64,000 nucleotides of DNA from CAXBNB01 sp040151475 (GTDB taxonomy: Bacteria; Bacteroidota; Bacteroidia; Cytophagales; Cyclobacteriaceae): positions 23,024 to 87,023 of the forward strand of contig NZ_JBDKWG010000125.1 of assembly GCF_040151475.1 (NCBI RefSeq), written 5' to 3'. Positions 7,963-17,172 of this stretch are shown here, one piece after another (positions within the stretch are counted from its first letter, which is position 1; every line of letters begins with the position of its first letter). The notes under the pieces are model-generated. The model searched no databases. It was not told the origin of the DNA and saw nothing but the letters and a program-made list of their open reading frames with translations. The translations under genes were made by a program, and so were the position numbers.

Positions 7963-10443
7963 TTACTTCCTCTTCACACCCCTCACGGCTTCTTCCTTCC
8001 AAGGATCTTCGGGCCAGGCATGTTTAGGATACCGTCTTTTGAGTTCTTTCTTCACTTCGAAATAGGTGTTGTCCCAAAAACTACGGAGGTCAGAGGTGAC
8101 CTGTACGGGTTTGAATCCCGGAGATAGCAAATGCATCAATACAGAGTTTTTTCTATCGTTGAGCAGTGGAGTATCAGACAATCCAAAAACTTCCTGTAAC
8201 CTCACAGCCAAAACCGGAGGAGCACCGTCTTTGAAGTATTTTAATGTGATTGACGATCCGCTAGGTACGGCTATTTTAGTGGGAGCAAGTTTATTCAGGG
8301 CTTGTTGTTTTTGCCAATCAAGATGGTTTTGTAGTACTTCAGCAAGATTGATCTTTTTGAGGTCTTCCGGTTTTTTTACTCCCGACAGGTATGGAATGAG
8401 CCATTCAGTATTAGTCATCAAGAGGGTAGAGGTGCTTACATCCGGCCAGCCTTCCATAGGATTCCATTTACGCAAGCTTAATACTCTGTTTTGCCATTGC
8501 TCTACGTCTTCATCAAAATTAAGCAATTGCTTTCCTTCAGTTTTAACAGCATCTGAGATTGCTTTTATCAGGTATTCTTCCCCGGGTTCTGGCAAAGGGG
8601 TTGATCTAAGGACAATACTTCCTATTCGCAAATCTTTGCTTGCAATGAGGCCACCTTTGCGTGTATCCCATGTAATTACTTCTTTTTCTTTTACAAGAGG
8701 AGCCAAGTCCTTTGGATTGAGAGGAGAAGCCATGAATATCTTACCCATACCGTCTCTTGCATCTATATGAGCAATCGCCAACCAGGGTTCGTGCGCCAAA
8801 TCGTCCCTGTGACCTGCCATGGCCAGTTTACCGTTAGATAGTTGAAATTGAGCATTATTTCCCGGTCGGGCGCAAGCAATTCGTTCAGGATAGGCATGCG
8901 CCAAAATTACTCCGGTCTCATAAGGATCAACAAGTCCATTGTCTGCATCCAAATCAAATAGTTTTCGGTAAGAGGCTGCTATTTTCTCTATCTTTGCCAG
9001 GTGTTTAGCCAATCGGTTTTCATCTCTATGTTTTCTTAGCGTTTCTATTCTCAGGTTGATATCAATACCTGCTTCTCTGCCAAGAGGATCTCTTTCTTCC
9101 AGTAATGGGGCAATATCGGTAGCCAAGGTAAGCATGCCATCTTCTTGTGCCATCAATAGCATGTGTGCAATTCTGGGATGGCAGGGCAATTTGTGGATAT
9201 TCTTACCATGTTCGGTAATCCGTCCATTTTCCAATGCATCCAGTTGGTGAAGTGTTTCACTGGCTTGAGCCAATGCTCCTTTTGGGGGAGGTGTTAGCCA
9301 GGTCAATTGCGACACGTCCATTATACCCCATTGTGCCATATCTAGTACCAGAGAAGCAAGATCAGCTTCCAGTATTTCGGGGGTTCTGTGTTCTGCTAAT
9401 CGATCATTGGTGGCTTTCGACCACATACGATAGCAAGTACCTGCACTTAATCTCCCAGCTCTTCCGGCACGTTGGTCTGCTGAGTCTTTGGCTATTTGAA
9501 TTGTTTCCAGCCTTGATAAACCGGATTTCGGGTCGAATCTGGAAGTCCTTCCAAAACCAGAGTCCACTACAATTTTAATTCCTTCGATGGTGAGGCTGGT
9601 TTCTGCAATGGAAGTAGCCAGAACTATTTTTCTTTTGCCATTTTTATCCGGCATAATTGCTGCAAATTGCTTTCCTTGCGGCAATTGCCCATAGAGGGGA
9701 TGGATCATAAATCCACGCAACTCTTTTCTTAATATTTCTTCGCATTTTTTGATTTCACCTTGTCCTGGTAGAAATACCAATGTATCTCCTTCCTGTTCTC
9801 TTACTGCTTTGATGACTGTTCTGGCTGCCATTTCAGGCATCATCATCAAATCTTGCTCACCACTGTATTTGATGTCAACAGGGTATTGCTTGCCCATACT
9901 TTGAACAACCGGGGCTTTAAGTACTTGTGTCAATTGGGGCATGTCAAGAGTAGCCGACATTATGAGTATTCTTAAGTCAGTGCGTAGCACTTGCTGTGCT
10001 TCTCGACACAGTGCCAGGGCTACATCGGCATGGATGCTACGCTCGTGGAATTCGTCGAAGATTACCATGCCTACACCCTCAAGAGTATTATCACTGTGGA
10101 TCATTCTTGTGAGAATTCCTTCGGTGAGCACTTCGATCTTGGTTTGCTGGCTGACCCTGTTTTCAAACCGAATTCTAAAACCAACGGATTGACCTGTATC
10201 CTCTCCCAGAAGGGCAGACATTCTTGATGCAATGGTTCTGGCTGCCAACCTTCTGGGCTCCAACATTAGTATTTTCTTTCCTTCCAGCCATAGTTCATTC
10301 ATTATTGCCAGTGGTAGCAATGTACTTTTACCTGCACCTGGTGGAGCGTTAATTATAAGGGTGTTATCTTTCTGTAGTTTGAGTTTAACCTCAGGAATTA
10401 TATCCCTTATGGGCAGGTCTATAGAATTAGGGTCAAATGACAA
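7963..10443 (-). CDS. hrpB: ATP-dependent helicase HrpB
   Basis: DEAH-family SF2 helicase of the HrpB type, 826 residues, the normal length. Walker A is PPGAGKST at 34-41, the DExH box reads DEFH at 130-133, followed by the SAT motif and the second RecA domain with QRAGRAGR. The helicase-associated domain and the HrpB-specific C-terminal domain (ending near KHAWPEDPW) complete it. HrpB proteins are thought to act on RNA, but their bacterial role is poorly defined. It is convergent with the SanA-like gene, 23 bases apart, and looks monocistronic. Confidence 0.93.
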   Translation of the reverse strand: MSFDPNSIDLPIRDIIPEVKLKLQKDNTLIINAPPGAGKSTLLPLAIMNELWLEGKKILMLEPRRLAARTIASRMSALLGEDTGQSVGFRIRFENRVSQQTKIEVLTEGILTRMIHSDNTLEGVGMVIFDEFHERSIHADVALALCREAQQVLRTDLRILIMSATLDMPQLTQVLKAPVVQSMGKQYPVDIKYSGEQDLMMMPEMAARTVIKAVREQEGDTLVFLPGQGEIKKCEEILRKELRGFMIHPLYGQLPQGKQFAAIMPDKNGKRKIVLATSIAETSLTIEGIKIVVDSGFGRTSRFDPKSGLSRLETIQIAKDSADQRAGRAGRLSAGTCYRMWSKATNDRLAEHRTPEILEADLASLVLDMAQWGIMDVSQLTWLTPPPKGALAQASETLHQLDALENGRITEHGKNIHKLPCHPRIAHMLLMAQEDGMLTLATDIAPLLEERDPLGREAGIDINLRIETLRKHRDENRLAKHLAKIEKIAASYRKLFDLDADNGLVDPYETGVILAHAYPERIACARPGNNAQFQLSNGKLAMAGHRDDLAHEPWLAIAHIDARDGMGKIFMASPLNPKDLAPLVKEKEVITWDTRKGGLIASKDLRIGSIVLRSTPLPEPGEEYLIKAISDAVKTEGKQLLNFDEDVEQWQNRVLSLRKWNPMEGWPDVSTSTLLMTNTEWLIPYLSGVKKPEDLKKINLAEVLQNHLDWQKQQALNKLAPTKIAVPSGSSITLKYFKDGAPPVLAVRLQEVFGLSDTPLLNDRKNSVLMHLLSPGFKPVQVTSDLRSFWDNTYFEVKKELKRRYPKHAWPEDPWKEEAVRGVKRK

Positions 10444-10538
10444 TGGACTAATTGTTTCAGGATTGTTCAGATTTATTTTTCAAAATCATAAAATTATCTA
10501 ATCGCATCTTTTTTGGCCAAAATCAAAGGAGGATAAAA

Positions 10539-10922
10539 TTACTCAGCATCAGTGGTTACAACTTCCTCTTCTGTCAATACTGCTTCTTTCTTTACAATAT
10601 GAAGTGTAAATTGCTTATCCATGGTAAATTCATAAGTCGAAGTTTGGGTCAATTCTGACGCTTTATTGGAATTTTGTAAAATTACCAAGAGATCCTTTGC
10701 CAATGCTGAAGTTCTAATGTCATTTACTGGTTTGCTGTCAAATACGCTGAGAACGAAGGAGTATCCGCCTTTTTCTTTGGCATTCACATTATGGAATTCG
10801 TGTTTCGAAAATTTATATGCCTGAGGTTCATTTTCTGAGTCTATCATCAGTTTAAGAATCGCCGGACGATATTTATTCCATAGAAAAGCATACTTGTGAG
10901 TAATCGTTGAATAATTGGTCAT
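10539..10922 (-). CDS. Conserved hypothetical protein
   Basis: A soluble protein of about 127 residues counted from the internal ATG at 10922 (MTNYSTITHKYAFLW). A frame open upstream would add 15 residues that look non-coding, so I prefer the internal start. It has alternating beta and helix-like segments, a motif WNKYRPAILKLMIDS near the N-terminus and an acidic C-terminus (EEEVVTTDAE). No transmembrane segment or signal peptide. I do not recognise the family and assign no function. It follows the same strand as hrpB but has its own leader. Confidence 0.65.
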   Translation of the reverse strand: MTNYSTITHKYAFLWNKYRPAILKLMIDSENEPQAYKFSKHEFHNVNAKEKGGYSFVLSVFDSKPVNDIRTSALAKDLLVILQNSNKASELTQTSTYEFTMDKQFTLHIVKKEAVLTEEEVVTTDAE

Positions 10923-11063
10923 AGAGCTTATTTTTATTGGGTAATGTTCAAATTTTAATTTTGGCACCTTACAATCATAAAGGATACCATTTCATGTTTT
11001 ATTGGAGTGCAAAACGGTAGTGAGATAGGATTTTATTAACTAATCTACCATAGGGTATGATTG

Positions 11064-11249
11064 TTAACACCGTTGGAGTTCTGCAAATAGTAATTCCAAT
11101 TCTATGCTGGATTTGTTGAGCTTGATTCCCAGCTGTGTAAGCATGGATTCTTTTTTGCCTTCTTCAAAAATAAAGTCATCATCGTTTAGAATGGGAAACC
11201 TCATTTTCAACATAACTTTCTGCTCTCTCCAGCTTCTTAAAATATTCAT
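11064..11249 (-). CDS. CsbD-like small stress protein
   Basis: A 61-residue helical protein. The pattern SWREQKVMLKMRFPILNDDDF followed by FEEGKKESMLTQLGIKLNKS matches CsbD-like proteins of this phylum, which typically read NW-E-KGKLKQKF..LTD-DL.FEEGK..E.L.RLQ.KLGK. CsbD proteins accumulate during general stress; their molecular role is unknown. The assignment rests on this spaced pattern only and the central glycine after the first lysine is missing. Confidence 0.6.
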   Translation of the reverse strand: MNILRSWREQKVMLKMRFPILNDDDFIFEEGKKESMLTQLGIKLNKSSIELELLFAELQRC

Positions 11250-11440
11250 GTCTGCAAGTTAGTGATAAGTGAGCAATTTTCAATAGTATTCAATCCTATA
11301 GTGGGCTAATTTGAGACAAATTATAAGAATTGGAGTTTTATTCTGGTAGGATTTTGATTTTCCATCACAAACGTATCGTGTTGAACCTGACGGTAGGATA
11401 CAATTAATGAGGATTCAGAGCAGTGTGTCCATTAAGATTA

Positions 11441-11448
11441 TATCTTTG
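11441..11448 (+). promoter_or_regulatory. -7 promoter box of the DEAD-box helicase gene
   Basis: The octamer tatctttg matches TAnnTTTG exactly and lies 17 bases before the start codon at 11466. The leader would be only about 10 bases. A clear TTG at -33 is not visible. Confidence 0.45.
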
Positions 11449-11465
11449 CAGCATATATTTAGAGT

Positions 11466-12704
11466 ATGAAATTTGAACAATATTATATAGACGAAGGAAT
11501 TAAAACCAGCATATCAAAGCTGGGGTATAAAAAACCAACAGACATTCAATTTAAGTCTATTCCACTCATATTGAAGGGGGAAGATGTGTTGGCAATAGCA
11601 CAAACCGGAACTGGTAAAACAGCCGCATTTGCTATCCCAATTCTTCATTTGCTTCAGGAAAGAAAAATAGTGGGGCGTCCTGACGGAGTAAAATGTCTGG
11701 TAATGGCACCTACACATGAATTGGCTCTACAGATAGACGGAGTTTTCAAGACACTGAGCCAATATATCCGAATAAATTCTTTTTGTATTCATGGAGGAGT
11801 GGATCAGAATCCACAGATTGAACAGTTAAATAAAGGAGTAGATGTATTGATTGCTACACCGGGTCGATTATTTGATCTGGTAAGTCAGGGAGTATTGATC
11901 TTGAAGAGGGTAGAGATACTGGTGTTGGATGAAGCGGATCACATGTTGGATTTGGGTTTTATAAAAGACATCAAAGACCTGATGCGCCACCTTCCTAAAA
12001 AGCGTCAAACATTGTTTTTCTCAGCCACTATTAATGAAAAAATTAAAAAACTGGCTTATTCACTGGTTTCAAATGCCATTCGGATTCAGGTGTCTCCTAA
12101 AGATCCTGTGGCTAAGAATATAGACCATGCTGTAGCATTTATTGAAATGGATGATAAACGTTTCTTTTTGGAAGACATGATTAAGGACAATCCTGAAAAA
12201 AAAATGCTGGTGTTTGTACGTACCAAAGTAAGGGCAGAACGAGTAAAAAAGGCTTTGGATAGGGTGCAAATTGTCTCAGACACGATCCATAGTGACAAGC
12301 TACAGGAAGAGCGTGAGCGTACCATGCAAAGGTTCAGGAAGGGAAATGTGAAAATTCTAATAGCTACAGATGTTAGTGCCAGAGGGATAGACATCCCCAA
12401 TGTAGAATATGTAATCAACTATGATTTGCCCGAAACTGCCGAAAATTATGTTCACAGAGTTGGCAGGACAGGTCGGGGCAGTCAGAAGGGGCAAGCCGTC
12501 TCATTTTGTAGTACAGAAGAGCAGGAACTATTGTCTGAAATTGAAACCAATATGGGCAAGCCCATTAGTAGAATTGATATTTCTAAAAGTGATTATCAAT
12601 TTACTCTGAATATCTCAGATGCAAAGGCAGATAGCTGGCAATCGCTATTGAAGGAAGAGGAACTTGATCTCAAAAAGAAAAGAAAGAAGAAAAAGAAGAA
12701 GTAG
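11466..12704 (+). CDS. DEAD-box RNA helicase (RhlE type)
   Basis: ATP-dependent RNA helicase of 412 residues, cytoplasmic, probably acting in ribosome assembly or RNA turnover. Visible motifs in order: the Q motif (YKKPTDIQ, 21-28), Walker A AQTGTGKT (45-52), PTHELA, TPGR, LDEADHMLD, SAT, then domain 2 with ATDVSARGID and HRVGRTGR. The C-terminus is a short run of lysines and arginines, a common nonspecific RNA-binding tail. It resembles RhlE-type proteins by length and motif order. It is convergent with the DUF1456 gene, 9 bases apart. Confidence 0.93.
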   Translation: MKFEQYYIDEGIKTSISKLGYKKPTDIQFKSIPLILKGEDVLAIAQTGTGKTAAFAIPILHLLQERKIVGRPDGVKCLVMAPTHELALQIDGVFKTLSQYIRINSFCIHGGVDQNPQIEQLNKGVDVLIATPGRLFDLVSQGVLILKRVEILVLDEADHMLDLGFIKDIKDLMRHLPKKRQTLFFSATINEKIKKLAYSLVSNAIRIQVSPKDPVAKNIDHAVAFIEMDDKRFFLEDMIKDNPEKKMLVFVRTKVRAERVKKALDRVQIVSDTIHSDKLQEERERTMQRFRKGNVKILIATDVSARGIDIPNVEYVINYDLPETAENYVHRVGRTGRGSQKGQAVSFCSTEEQELLSEIETNMGKPISRIDISKSDYQFTLNISDAKADSWQSLLKEEELDLKKKRKKKKKK

Positions 12705-12713
12705 CTACAAGCT

Positions 12714-12959
12714 TTAATCTGTTTTCCCTTTTTTCTTAGGTCTTGGGCCTCTTAAATGTATAATAAGTCCGTTAAGGAAATTGCGGAGTATTTGATCTCC
12801 GGCTTCCACATATTTAGGATGGCTTTCATCTCTAAACATATCACCAAGTGCTCCTTTGGTGATTTGAAAATCCACCAATTTTAATATGTCAACAATATTT
12901 TCATCTCGTAACTTGTGGGCAACTCTTAATTTTTTAAGTATATCGTTGTTGGTCAGCAT
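12714..12959 (-). CDS. DUF1456 (YehS-like) protein, single-repeat form
   Basis: 81 residues with the DUF1456 signature: N-terminal TNNDILKKLRVAHKL, a central MFRDESHPKYVEAGDQIL and FLNGLIIHLRG. Family members I know of, such as YehS, carry this unit twice (about 150 residues); here there is one copy and then a short basic tail (PKKKGKTD). The function of the family is unknown. The gene could be a genuine one-repeat member or a truncated one; its intact start and stop favour the first. Confidence 0.7.
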   Translation of the reverse strand: MLTNNDILKKLRVAHKLRDENIVDILKLVDFQITKGALGDMFRDESHPKYVEAGDQILRNFLNGLIIHLRGPRPKKKGKTD

Positions 12960-13046
12960 ATCTTATTATCAAGATACAAACTTACATTATTCCACTTTGA
13001 AAATGTTCCATTGAAGCGCAATGAAATTGTTAAAAACAAAAAACGA

Positions 13047-13952
13047 TTACCTTTTATAGTATTGACCTTTTCTAAATGCTCCTGACATGGCTAATGGAAT
13101 TTCTGCTTCAGCCTGAACGACCAAGGCACGGGCTTCCTGCACTTTGGCAAGCATTTCTTGTTCTGCTGCTACGGCCATTGCCCGTCTTTCTTCTGCTTTT
13201 GCTTTTGCCACATTTAAATCTGCTTGTGCCTGATCAATTTGAAGTTTAGCTCCGATATTGTGTCCAATGTTAATGTCAGCTATGTCAATAGACAATATTT
13301 CAAATGCTGTACCAGCATCAAGCCCATTGGCCAATACGGTTTTGGAGATTTCTTCTGGTTTTTCGAGTACTTCGAGGTAACTTTTAGTGGCACCAATCCT
13401 TGAAATGATTCCTTGCCCCACACGTGCTTGAATGGTCTCTTCTCCAGCTCCACCGACAAGTTGTTGCAAGTTGGTGCGGACGGTTACCCTGGCCTCAGCG
13501 ATTAATTGAATGCCATCTACCGATACTGCTGTGATGGAAGGAACAATGATTATATAGGGTGTAACTGATACATGTACTGCCTGCAACACATCTCTACCTG
13601 CTAGATCTATGGCAGTTGCTTGTTGAAAGTTCAAGTTAAGATTTGCTTTGTCTGCCACTATCAATGCCTTAATCACTTTTTCAAGATTTCCCTGTGCCAG
13701 GTAGTGTGTTTCAAGTAATTCTGTGGTTATATCCTTTAGTCCGGCTTTGTAAGCCAATATAAGCGATCTTACAATTAGTCCGGGAGGAACTTTTCTGAAT
13801 CGCATGAAAACCATATCAATCAGGTTTATTCTAACACCGGAAAATATAGCGGTAATCCACAGGTTAACCGGAATAATCAAAAAGAAAATCCATAGCCCGG
13901 CCAGTATGACTCCAATGGTAATGATATTAGGTATTGAAATGAATTCTTCCAT
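13047..13952 (-). CDS. floA: Flotillin-like protein FloA (UPF0365)
   Basis: Membrane scaffold protein of functional membrane microdomains. From ATG 13952 (MEEFISIPN) it has a hydrophobic hairpin anchor (about residues 8-40), a SPFH/PHB domain and a long Ala/Glu-rich coiled coil (KAKAEERRAMAVAAEQEM) near the C-terminus. The sequence follows UPF0365/FloA closely, including GRDVLQAVHVSVTPYII and the ending SGAFRKGQYYKR. The frame extends ten residues further upstream, but this adds nothing to the anchor, so I use the internal start. No NfeD partner gene is next to it. Confidence 0.9.
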   Translation of the reverse strand: MEEFISIPNIITIGVILAGLWIFFLIIPVNLWITAIFSGVRINLIDMVFMRFRKVPPGLIVRSLILAYKAGLKDITTELLETHYLAQGNLEKVIKALIVADKANLNLNFQQATAIDLAGRDVLQAVHVSVTPYIIIVPSITAVSVDGIQLIAEARVTVRTNLQQLVGGAGEETIQARVGQGIISRIGATKSYLEVLEKPEEISKTVLANGLDAGTAFEILSIDIADINIGHNIGAKLQIDQAQADLNVAKAKAEERRAMAVAAEQEMLAKVQEARALVVQAEAEIPLAMSGAFRKGQYYKR

Positions 13953-14139
13953 ATAGTTAACAATTGGTCTGGAAGTTACCAAGAGTTATCAGCCTTTTTA
14001 GGTAATTAATGAAATATAATTTTCCTGCTTTATCTAAGGTTGTTTTTGAAGGTGATTTTATTCAGTCAAAGCATATTTTGAAAACAGAGAATGCAATTCC
14101 AATTGCAAGTAAAAAATGATCCAATTGAATCAGATAAAC

Positions 14140-15309
14140 TTACTGATCCAGGTTTTCTGATTTGGCTACCCTAAAATACCATCGGGAAGCTGGTAATATA
14201 CAAGCTCCCATAAGGGCTATAAAGAGAAAAGCCCATTTCATTCCTATTGCATGTGAAAGAAATCCAATCAAAGGAGGGCCAATGAGCATACCCACTACGC
14301 TGTAGGTGGAAATTATTGAGATTGCCATTCCTGGTGAATATTTTTTTGATTCTCCTGCCAGTGAAAAAGTGATCGGAACCAGCACTGCTGCGCCAATTCC
14401 CACCATTGAAAAACCTATGATAGCCGGAACAAAGAAAGGAAAAACAGTGGACATGAGTATTCCGAAGGTGATCAGAATGGAACTGATGAGATAAACCGTC
14501 TGCTTTCCTATTTTGGATATTACCTTATCCATAAACCACCTGGAAAGTGCCATACACATCATAAAAGTAAAATACCCAACTGTATAGATATCCACTTTTA
14601 TTACTTCTTTGAAATAGATTCCGCTCCAATCGAACATGCCTCCTTCGCAAAAAGAAGCGAACAATATAATCAGACCCAACACCAACAAGGATTTGTCGGG
14701 TTTGCCAAGCTGGATTTTTGATCCCGTAGTGGCTTTATCTCCGGAAGGCAGGTATTTGAATGTAATGATAGCCGCAGAAACCAGCGTGATGGCGACCCAA
14801 AAAAGATGGCTGCTCATCGAAACTGACAACCAGATCAGGGATGTGGTTAAACCAACACCCACAATTCCTCCAAGGCTCCACATGGCATGGAACGATCCAT
14901 TAATAGGTTTGGCAAATGATTTTTGAAGCATCACTGCCTGGGTGTTCATAGCCACACCACCAATCCGAAAGGCCAGAGACAGAAAAAACAGAGATATACC
15001 CAAGTCAATAATATCGGAACTCATACCAATACCCATAATAGAGGCACATTGCACGATCATGGCTATAATTAACGGCGGCCTGTTGTCAAAATTGCGATTG
15101 ATCCATCCGGAAATGGCAAGCCCGAGTAAGGAACTGAATGGCATCACCAGTAGGAGAGAACCTATTTCAGCGTCATTGAGGTCTAAGATACGCTTGATGT
15201 CCGGTATGCGTGAGGCCCAGGTAGCAAAACTAATACCCTGAATAAAGAAAAATATGCCTACAGCAATCCTCTGTCTGTTTGCAAAAACTACTGAATTGAG
15301 TTGTGTCAT
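14140..15309 (-). CDS. MFS transporter (YbjJ-like)
   Basis: Twelve-helix major facilitator carrier of about 389 residues from ATG 15309 (MTQLNSVVFANRQR). The first helix reads FFFIQGISFATWASRIPDIK, the hallmark of YbjJ/FucP-related carriers. Substrate unknown; the family is often annotated as sugar or drug carriers without proof. A longer frame adds 22 residues with no helix, so the internal ATG is preferred. It stands alone, with the next gene on the opposite strand about 320 bases away. Confidence 0.85.
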   Translation of the reverse strand: MTQLNSVVFANRQRIAVGIFFFIQGISFATWASRIPDIKRILDLNDAEIGSLLLVMPFSSLLGLAISGWINRNFDNRPPLIIAMIVQCASIMGIGMSSDIIDLGISLFFLSLAFRIGGVAMNTQAVMLQKSFAKPINGSFHAMWSLGGIVGVGLTTSLIWLSVSMSSHLFWVAITLVSAAIITFKYLPSGDKATTGSKIQLGKPDKSLLVLGLIILFASFCEGGMFDWSGIYFKEVIKVDIYTVGYFTFMMCMALSRWFMDKVISKIGKQTVYLISSILITFGILMSTVFPFFVPAIIGFSMVGIGAAVLVPITFSLAGESKKYSPGMAISIISTYSVVGMLIGPPLIGFLSHAIGMKWAFLFIALMGACILPASRWYFRVAKSENLDQ

Positions 15310-15627
15310 AAGTGCCTTTGAATCCCCTCTATAAAAGAAGGTGCTGTTATTTGGGCGCAAAGTAATTTTAAGCATTTTTAATAACCAAGGTAATCTTGAT
15401 ATTGGTGCTTCAAATTCAAGGCTAATTTGGTGAACTTCATTTATTGAACTGTGAATTGAATGATATGCTGAAGATTAACTCTAAATACAAATTTTATTGA
15501 GTCAAATTAATCACTATGCTTTTGATTGTTACGAGTGAATGCAAAAATAATTTTATATAAACGAAACTTTTTTAGTGAATCTCAGTTTAGGATTTAGTAC
15601 TTTGTATAACCTAATACCTTCTATAAC
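15310..15627. other. Non-coding stretch between divergent genes
   Basis: About 318 bases holding the two divergent promoters. A near-match to the Bacteroidota -7 box (tactttg) lies at about 15598-15604, some 25 bases before the next start. I see no repeat, RNA or short gene. Confidence 0.4.
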
Positions 15628-16089
15628 ATGAAAAAGTTTTTTATATTAATTCCGATGCTATTGTTAATGTTGTCCGTCAGTGCACAAACCAAAAAGGTAA
15701 AAGAAAAAGACCTTAAGGGGGTTTGGAAGTTGGTGATAGATATTGACAAAGAAGAAATTGTGGATGAAATAGACGATGAAGACAATGTTTTTGCCCGATT
15801 GATGGTGAAATCAGCTATTGGTTTTGTGGATGGCATTTTGGAAGAACTAGACATCAGGTTCGAATTTGAACCGAACAATCGTTTGAAAGTAACAGTCAAT
15901 GCTTTTGGAGATGAAGAGGTAGAATATTCAAATTGGCACATCAATAAGAATGGTGAACTGATAATTGAAGATTCTGATTCTTACGATAGTGATGAGGATT
16001 ATTGGTTACTTGAAGGAGATGTGCTGGTAGCCTATGACAAAGATGATGATACACATAAGAGCAGTGTATATCTGGTCAACATGGAATGA
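15628..16089 (+). CDS. Secreted acidic lipocalin-like hypothetical protein
   Basis: 153 residues with a signal peptide (FFILIPMLLLMLSVSAQ). The mature part contains LKGVWKLVIDID near its start and alternating strands ending in DVLVAYDKDD, the layout of lipocalin-like DUF4923/DUF5004-type proteins of this phylum. It is strongly acidic (many Asp and Glu). No catalytic motif. Function unknown; periplasmic or outer-membrane-associated by the signal. Confidence 0.65.
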   Translation: MKKFFILIPMLLLMLSVSAQTKKVKEKDLKGVWKLVIDIDKEEIVDEIDDEDNVFARLMVKSAIGFVDGILEELDIRFEFEPNNRLKVTVNAFGDEEVEYSNWHINKNGELIIEDSDSYDSDEDYWLLEGDVLVAYDKDDDTHKSSVYLVNME

Positions 16090-16112
16090 TATAAGTTCGT
16101 TTTCTTGATTTA

Positions 16113-16487
16113 TCAGGTAAGACTCTCAATTTTTTGAACCAACAAAACATAGCCATCGTCGAGTAGTAAATAGCCCTGATCATAACAATAGCGATATTCC
16201 TGTCCTGCCTTGGTTGTGTATGTGTTGGTGTAATACTCCATATCAAATCCTTTTTTCAATAACTTATCCACCTGAGTTTTGGTCTTACCTGTAGGATTGA
16301 GTTCCAGTAATATTCTGCGGTTCTTCCTCAAAATGTTATTGACATTTCGAATGTAATTGGTAGAGTCTGAATTGACCTTGTTGTTGGCAGCATTTCTGCA
16401 TGCATCTGAGCAAAACTTCTTATCAATTCTACCAAAGATCGGACGGCCACATTCCGGACAGGTTCTGTTTTCGGTTTCCTGATTCAT
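16113..16487 (-). CDS. Zinc-ribbon protein (DUF2116-like)
   Basis: 124 residues. The N-terminus carries a zinc ribbon with C10, C13, C26 and C30 (CPECG and CSDAC). Then comes a helical region with basic residues (RKNRRILLEL) and a C-terminal beta-rich part with YYTNTYTTKAG. Such proteins are usually described as DUF2116 or zinc-ribbon family; the role is unknown. It lies convergent to the secreted protein gene and divergent from ssb. Confidence 0.7.
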   Translation of the reverse strand: MNQETENRTCPECGRPIFGRIDKKFCSDACRNAANNKVNSDSTNYIRNVNNILRKNRRILLELNPTGKTKTQVDKLLKKGFDMEYYTNTYTTKAGQEYRYCYDQGYLLLDDGYVLLVQKIESLT

Positions 16488-16665
16488 GCAGTAAGTTATT
16501 GATTTTCTGAAATATATCCAATTACAAACGACTACAAACGGATGTTAAGTGACTACAAATAATTAACAACCGAGTCGTTTTTTGATTTCTTGCATCCTTT
16601 GTCCTGTCAAACGACAAATTCATCTACCATCAGGTGAATATCAATAATATTTAAATTTTAATATC

Positions 16666-17001
16666 ATGTCAACTTTAAAAAACAAAGTACAGCTAATTGG
16701 TAGATTAGGTAACGATCCGGAAGTAAAAAACTTCGAAAGTGGGAAAACAATGGCTACATTTTCTATGGCCACCAATGAAATCTACTACAACAGTAAAGGA
16801 GAAAAAGTAGAAGACACCCAGTGGCACAACGTTGTGGCCTGGGGCAAAAAAGTCAGCATTATTGAAAGTTACCTCAAAAAAGGCAGTGAAGTAGCCATAG
16901 AGGGAAAGCTCGTCAATCGCAAATATGACAAAGAAGGGGAGACCCGTTATGTTACTGAGATTTCACTGCATGAATTGCTCATGATGAATAAGAAAGATTG
17001 A
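16666..17001 (+). CDS. ssb: Single-stranded DNA-binding protein, tail-less form
   Basis: A single OB-fold, 111 residues: VQLIGRLGNDPEVK at the N-terminus, MATFSMATNE, the WHNVVAWGKK strand and the GKLVNRKYDKEGETRY hairpin. Housekeeping SSBs end in a disordered linker and an acidic DDDIPF-like tip that recruits partner proteins. This one ends LLMMNKKD, so it lacks that tip. It is therefore more likely an accessory SSB, of the kind used in transformation, recombination or carried by mobile elements, than the replicative one. Two near repeats of gactacaaa lie in the upstream region. Confidence 0.88.
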   Translation: MSTLKNKVQLIGRLGNDPEVKNFESGKTMATFSMATNEIYYNSKGEKVEDTQWHNVVAWGKKVSIIESYLKKGSEVAIEGKLVNRKYDKEGETRYVTEISLHELLMMNKKD

Positions 17002-17029
17002 TGCATCATGACGATTAAGGTTCAATGAA

Positions 17030-17160
17030 TGAGTCTGTCTCAAAAGGGTAAAACAGTTGCCGGATTTATTCCGGCATCCCTTTGAAAATGCACCGATAGT
17101 TATTTCCAGTACTGATGCAGTCAGGAATCTGATAAGTATCTGCTTTTTGAGACAGACTCA
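17030..17160. mobile_element. 131-bp MITE-like element with 16-bp perfect terminal inverted repeats
   Basis: The ends are tgagtctgtctcaaaa (17030-17045) and its exact reverse complement (17145-17160). The 99 bp inside encode nothing and contain a short hairpin (tgccgga...tccggca). Long perfect ends around a short non-coding core fit a non-autonomous transposon mobilised by an IS with the same ends. No obvious target duplication is visible in the flanks. A transcription terminator is unlikely because the arms are too far apart and no T-run follows the first arm. Confidence 0.7.
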
Positions 17161-17172
17161 AATTTGATAGTT

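Noticed and set aside
8066..8770. 234-codon plus-strand open frame
   Set aside because: Antisense shadow of hrpB, whose frame has all helicase motifs.
17030..17160. Terminator for ssb
   Set aside because: The arms are 99 bases apart and perfect over 16 bases, which fits transposon ends, not a terminator.
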